From Owenia fusiformis (lineage: Eukaryota; Annelida; Polychaeta; Sabellida; Oweniidae): a DNA stretch of 64,000 nucleotides. The notes under the pieces are model-generated. The model saw only the letters and a list, made by a program, of their open reading frames with translations. It did not search any database and had not been told where the DNA came from. Positions 62,201 to 64,000 of this stretch are shown piece by piece. The stretch lies in the NCBI GenBank assembly GCA_903813345.2, contig CAIIXF020000006.1, positions 16,000,348-16,064,347 of the forward strand. Direction: 5' to 3'. Position 1 is the first letter of the stretch. Each line of letters starts with the position of its first letter. A program made the position numbers and the translations under genes.

Positions 62201-63628
62201 GTACAATTTTTTTTTTACATATTTAAAGATAGAATCTTGTCTCTTACCTGGGGGTCCTTGTGCCTGTGGGGGTGGTCTCATCTGGGGTGGGGGTACTCCA
62301 CCTGGTGGTCCCTGCTGAGGGGGTCCTCCTGGGTGACCAATAGGAGGACCTCCAGGGTGACCTGGGGGTGGACCACCAGGGTGTCCCGCTGGAGGCCCGC
62401 CGGGTGGACCCCCTGGATGTCCTACAGGAGGACCTTGCATTGGGGGACCCTGAACTGGGGGACCACCTGGCATAGGACCTGGACCACCTGGGTGTCCTGG
62501 GGGTGGACCACCTGGGTGACCTGGTGGAGGTCCACCTGGATGACCTGGGGGTGGGCCACCTGGACCACCAAATGCTGCAAGACAGAAATCAATGCATCAG
62601 ACTACGTACAGGATATTTTGGGGATTTGTTGACACACTTCAAATCTGATTATGATCTACAAAAAATTTCTTAATTTATCGTCTAACCAATCACCAATACT
62701 AGAAAAATACCAGTGGCCAAATAAAATATTTTGACAAAAAACTGTCAATTTCTTAAAGATTGTTGCAGAACTAAATTAAAGCAGGTCCAACTTGTTCAAG
62801 TGTGCTTCATGCATGTAATTGGTGGTCCTTATATAAATCACCATTGAACACCAAACCTTTGAGAATGAATAACATTCCTTGCCTTTCAGATACAAATATA
62901 TACAACAGTACAGCCTGTAGCCCTGTACAATATAACAACACAAAAAAGAGAATGTAAACACTTAAGTAATTCCATCCACCACATTGTCGATCTTTCTCAG
63001 AAACTTACCGCCAGGGGGAGGGGGTTCATTAAAAGGAACACCTATATAGGACAAGACTGATATGTTAACATGGGCACAGAAAAAACATTATCAAAAACAT
63101 CTATAGAAAACAAGGATGTTAGTGCGACATTCACATTAGATACCCTGTGATAGACGAGTGTTGGGAATATGTATTAGAAAAATGTATTCACAAATATATA
63201 TTTAGTGAAAAAATAAAAAAGTTTGTGATATTAAAGCATAGTGATCATTTGTATATGCTCCAAGAAATTGTGATGACAGAAGAAATAATTGATTCATACC
63301 TGGAGGTCTCTCCCATTCTGGGCGTGGTCCTCTGGGGTCATGACCTGGGGGAGGCCCTCTCATTCCCGGGGGTCCGTGTCCTGGTGGTCCTCTTGGAGGC
63401 TACAAAAAAATAAGACAAAAAATGATTTGTGTCTCATATGCAGAAGTCTTTACTGCAGACAATTAAATATAAAAATCCAGATATATCCAGGGAATGGGAT
63501 ACAAAGGAAACTATAAATTGATTCTGCACGTTTTAGCCAACTTACCATTCCATGGCCAGGGGGTCCCTGAGGTGGCCCCTGGGGTGGGCCTCTTGGGGGT
63601 CCTTGCTGAGGAGGCCCTCTTGGGGGTC
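59023..63628 (-). CDS. CPSF6: CPSF6 (CFIm68 subunit), C-terminal part; gene continues past right edge
   Basis: CPSF6 is the large subunit of cleavage factor Im. With NUDT21 (CFIm25), it binds UGUA upstream of poly(A) sites and controls site choice. Ten exons (minus strand) are in phase: 63628-63546, 63399-63300, 63041-63009, 62574-62248, 62055-61946, 61595-61539, 60545-60460, 60177-60065, 59757-59610 and 59290-59023. They encode 440 complete residues plus stop. Order: Pro/Gly-rich low-complexity region, HVNPAFFPP, two PVDxY exons, [10 protein letters not shown]...[15 protein letters not shown], the block [17 protein letters not shown]...[21 protein letters not shown], then an RS/RE-rich tail. 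That block is diagnostic for CPSF6 (CPSF7 differs more). The RRM lies upstream, outside the window. Confidence 0.93.
59610..59757 (-). CDS. CPSF6: CPSF6 exon, conserved C-terminal helical segment
   Basis: Encodes [49 protein letters not shown]. Almost identical to human CPSF6 over this block. Acceptor TTTGAAG is weak in pyrimidines but phase and homology fix it; donor GTAAGT. Confidence 0.95.
60065..60177 (-). CDS. CPSF6: CPSF6 exon [10 protein letters not shown]
   Basis: Encodes [38 protein letters not shown]. Matches human EAEFEEIMNRNR...[15 protein letters not shown]. Acceptor TTGTAG, donor GTATGT. Confidence 0.93.
60460..60545 (-). CDS. CPSF6: CPSF6 exon PVDPYMRP
   Basis: Encodes [18 protein letters not shown], then [10 protein letters not shown]. 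Acceptor TTTCAG, donor GTAGGT. The first bases, CCTGTGGA, and the preceding acceptor resemble those of the exon at 61539-61595. Confidence 0.88.
60770..61530 (+). repeat. Minisatellite GAAATGGAATAT, split by a MITE
   Basis: Repeats of the type GAAATGGAATATGTAAAT run from about 60770 to 60873 and resume at 61379 to about 61530. The break is the inserted element at 60874-61378. It lies in a CPSF6 intron. Confidence 0.8.
60874..61378. mobile_element. TA-inserted MITE (505 bases)
   Basis: Ends CTGTAGATTGGGTTAATTTG and its exact reverse complement, with at least 24 bases perfect, flanked by TA duplicates (60872-60873 and 61379-61380). Removing it and one TA restores the minisatellite unit. It contains many TTTGGCGA/TCGCCAAA words near both ends. 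A 79-codon ORF (60966-61205) ending KMYKRGEYR lies inside; it may be a transposase remnant, but I cannot identify it. Confidence 0.9.
61539..61595 (-). CDS. CPSF6: CPSF6 exon PVDQYGRP (57 bases)
   Basis: Encodes [19 protein letters not shown] in phase 0 at both ends, so it is a cassette that can be skipped in frame. Similar to the next exon and to the PTDPYGRP stretch of vertebrate CPSF6. Confidence 0.85.
61718..61795 (+). mobile_element. tRNA-derived SINE-like sequence in CPSF6 intron
   Basis: A-box-like TAGGCGATTGG (61749-61759) and B-box-like GAGTTCGAGAC (61781-61791) at normal tRNA spacing, in a CpG-rich patch. No good cloverleaf acceptor stem was found. A tRNA pseudogene or SINE head is the likely identity. 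Confidence 0.45.
61946..62055 (-). CDS. CPSF6: CPSF6 exon with HVNPAFFPP
   Basis: Encodes [45 protein letters not shown] is conserved with vertebrate CPSF6. Acceptor ATTAAG, donor GTAAGT. Confidence 0.9.
62248..62574 (-). CDS. CPSF6: CPSF6 exon with GHPGG repeats
   Basis: 327 bases. Encodes [14 protein letters not shown] and seven GHPGG units in all, with [10 protein letters not shown] in the middle and [17 protein letters not shown] at the end. Corresponds to the proline-rich region of vertebrate CPSF6 that includes an FG dipeptide; an FG is present here at the exon start. The repeats are also repetitive at DNA level (CCAGGTGG words). The large W-rich plus-strand ORF here is its shadow. Confidence 0.88.
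63009..63041 (-). CDS. CPSF6: CPSF6 micro-exon (33 bases)
   Basis: Encodes [10 protein letters not shown] with split codons at both ends. Acceptor TATATAG, donor GTAAGT. Its length is a multiple of three, so it could be skipped without changing frame. Confidence 0.8.
63300..63399 (-). CDS. CPSF6: CPSF6 exon (Pro/Gly/Arg-rich)
   Basis: 100 bases encoding [34 protein letters not shown]. Acceptor TTGTAG, donor GTATGA. Phase joins both neighbours. Confidence 0.85.
63546..63628 (-). CDS. CPSF6: CPSF6 exon (Pro/Gly/Arg-rich)
   Basis: Encodes [17 protein letters not shown], then [10 protein letters not shown]. Acceptor TTTTAG, donor GTAAGT; enters in phase 1 and leaves in phase 0. First CPSF6 exon visible from the right edge. 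Confidence 0.85.
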
Positions 63629-64000
63629 CTAAAAAAAATTGTATTAAAGGAATCATATGACTTTTAATGAATACTATATTGTGATTTTTGTCATGAGTGA
63701 ACACAGCTAAAGATTAAAGATATCAATATCCATGAATGGAGATAAATGATTTGTTTAAAACCATAGAATCATTCTTTTATACCATGGTAACATTACAATA
63801 TTGTTAGTAAATTTCAATGAATAAGTGATACATATATGTGTGATAACAAAAGTATATGTACATTAAGTGATCATAATGTCAAATTATAATGAAAAAAATA
63901 CAATACATGTTCAACCATTAATGATGCCACATTCACAAGAGGCTATCTTTTTAAAAATATCAACCCCTTACTTCACAATATTTTTAGACAAAGGCCCAGT
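63629..64000. other. Right flank, CPSF6 intron
   Basis: AT-rich intronic sequence upstream of the exon at 63546-63628. No further CPSF6 exon was found before the edge: a GTAAGG donor-like site near 63972 does not leave a frame that joins the next exon. Confidence 0.5.

Noticed and set aside
62159-62632. Plus-strand Trp-rich ORF of 157 codons
   Set aside because: Antisense of the Pro/Gly repeat exon of CPSF6; W is the complement of CCA-rich codons.
63972-64000. A further CPSF6 exon ending at a GTAAGG donor
   Set aside because: The frame that would join the next exon (one leftover base) contains a stop; the open frame does not match CPSF6.

Overview
The window is AT-rich, intron-rich metazoan nuclear DNA, most likely from a marine invertebrate. 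The genes have bilaterian intron-exon structure. Long introns are packed with short inverted-repeat DNA elements, tRNA-derived SINE-like sequences and minisatellites, and there are no bacterial operon features. Repeats carrying GACGGACGG tracts and the tRNA-like sequences fit a lophotrochozoan or invertebrate deuterostome, but the species cannot be named from sequence alone.

Three protein-coding genes were recognised, all on the minus strand and arranged head to tail. (1) The first coding exon of a choline/ethanolamine phosphotransferase (CEPT1/CHPT1) lies at 1673-1945; the rest of the gene runs off the left edge. (2) A complete LRP5/6 (arrow) Wnt co-receptor gene lies at 11403-48092. I resolved 13 coding exons whose phases all agree, giving a 1616-residue protein: signal peptide, four YWTD propellers each followed by an EGF module, three LDLa repeats, one membrane span, and a tail with five PPPSP-type motifs. 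(3) The 3' part of CPSF6 lies at 59023-63628, with ten exons: a Pro/Gly-rich region, the conserved C-terminal helical segment, and an RS-like tail. The RRM-encoding exons lie beyond the right edge.

The rest is intron and intergenic DNA. 1946-11402 holds a foldback element (4029-4797), a dimeric tRNA-derived SINE (5263-5408), a satellite-bearing element with many ATGGCGGC motifs (5923-7200) and a small MITE (10503-10787). LRP5/6 intron 11 is almost filled by one 5.6-kb inverted-repeat element (13616-19198) with about 1.2-kb arms and a decayed ORF inside. Intron 2 (13 kb) carries a mariner-type foldback MITE, a second inverted-repeat element and several hairpins. Intron 1 carries nested palindromes and a minisatellite. 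49040-59022 is intergenic and repeat-rich, with no convincing gene. A CPSF6 intron holds a minisatellite split cleanly by a TA-targeting MITE.

The three genes do not form a pathway: phospholipid synthesis, Wnt reception and mRNA 3' processing. Their linkage is still of interest, because human LRP6, CPSF6 and CHPT1 all lie on chromosome 12, and LRP5 and CPSF7 both lie on chromosome 11. I found no new defence, toxin or CRISPR-like system. The most unusual items are the large foldback element with its passenger pseudogene, the YY1-like motif satellite, the single giant LRP5/6 terminal exon, and the MITE inside a tandem repeat.
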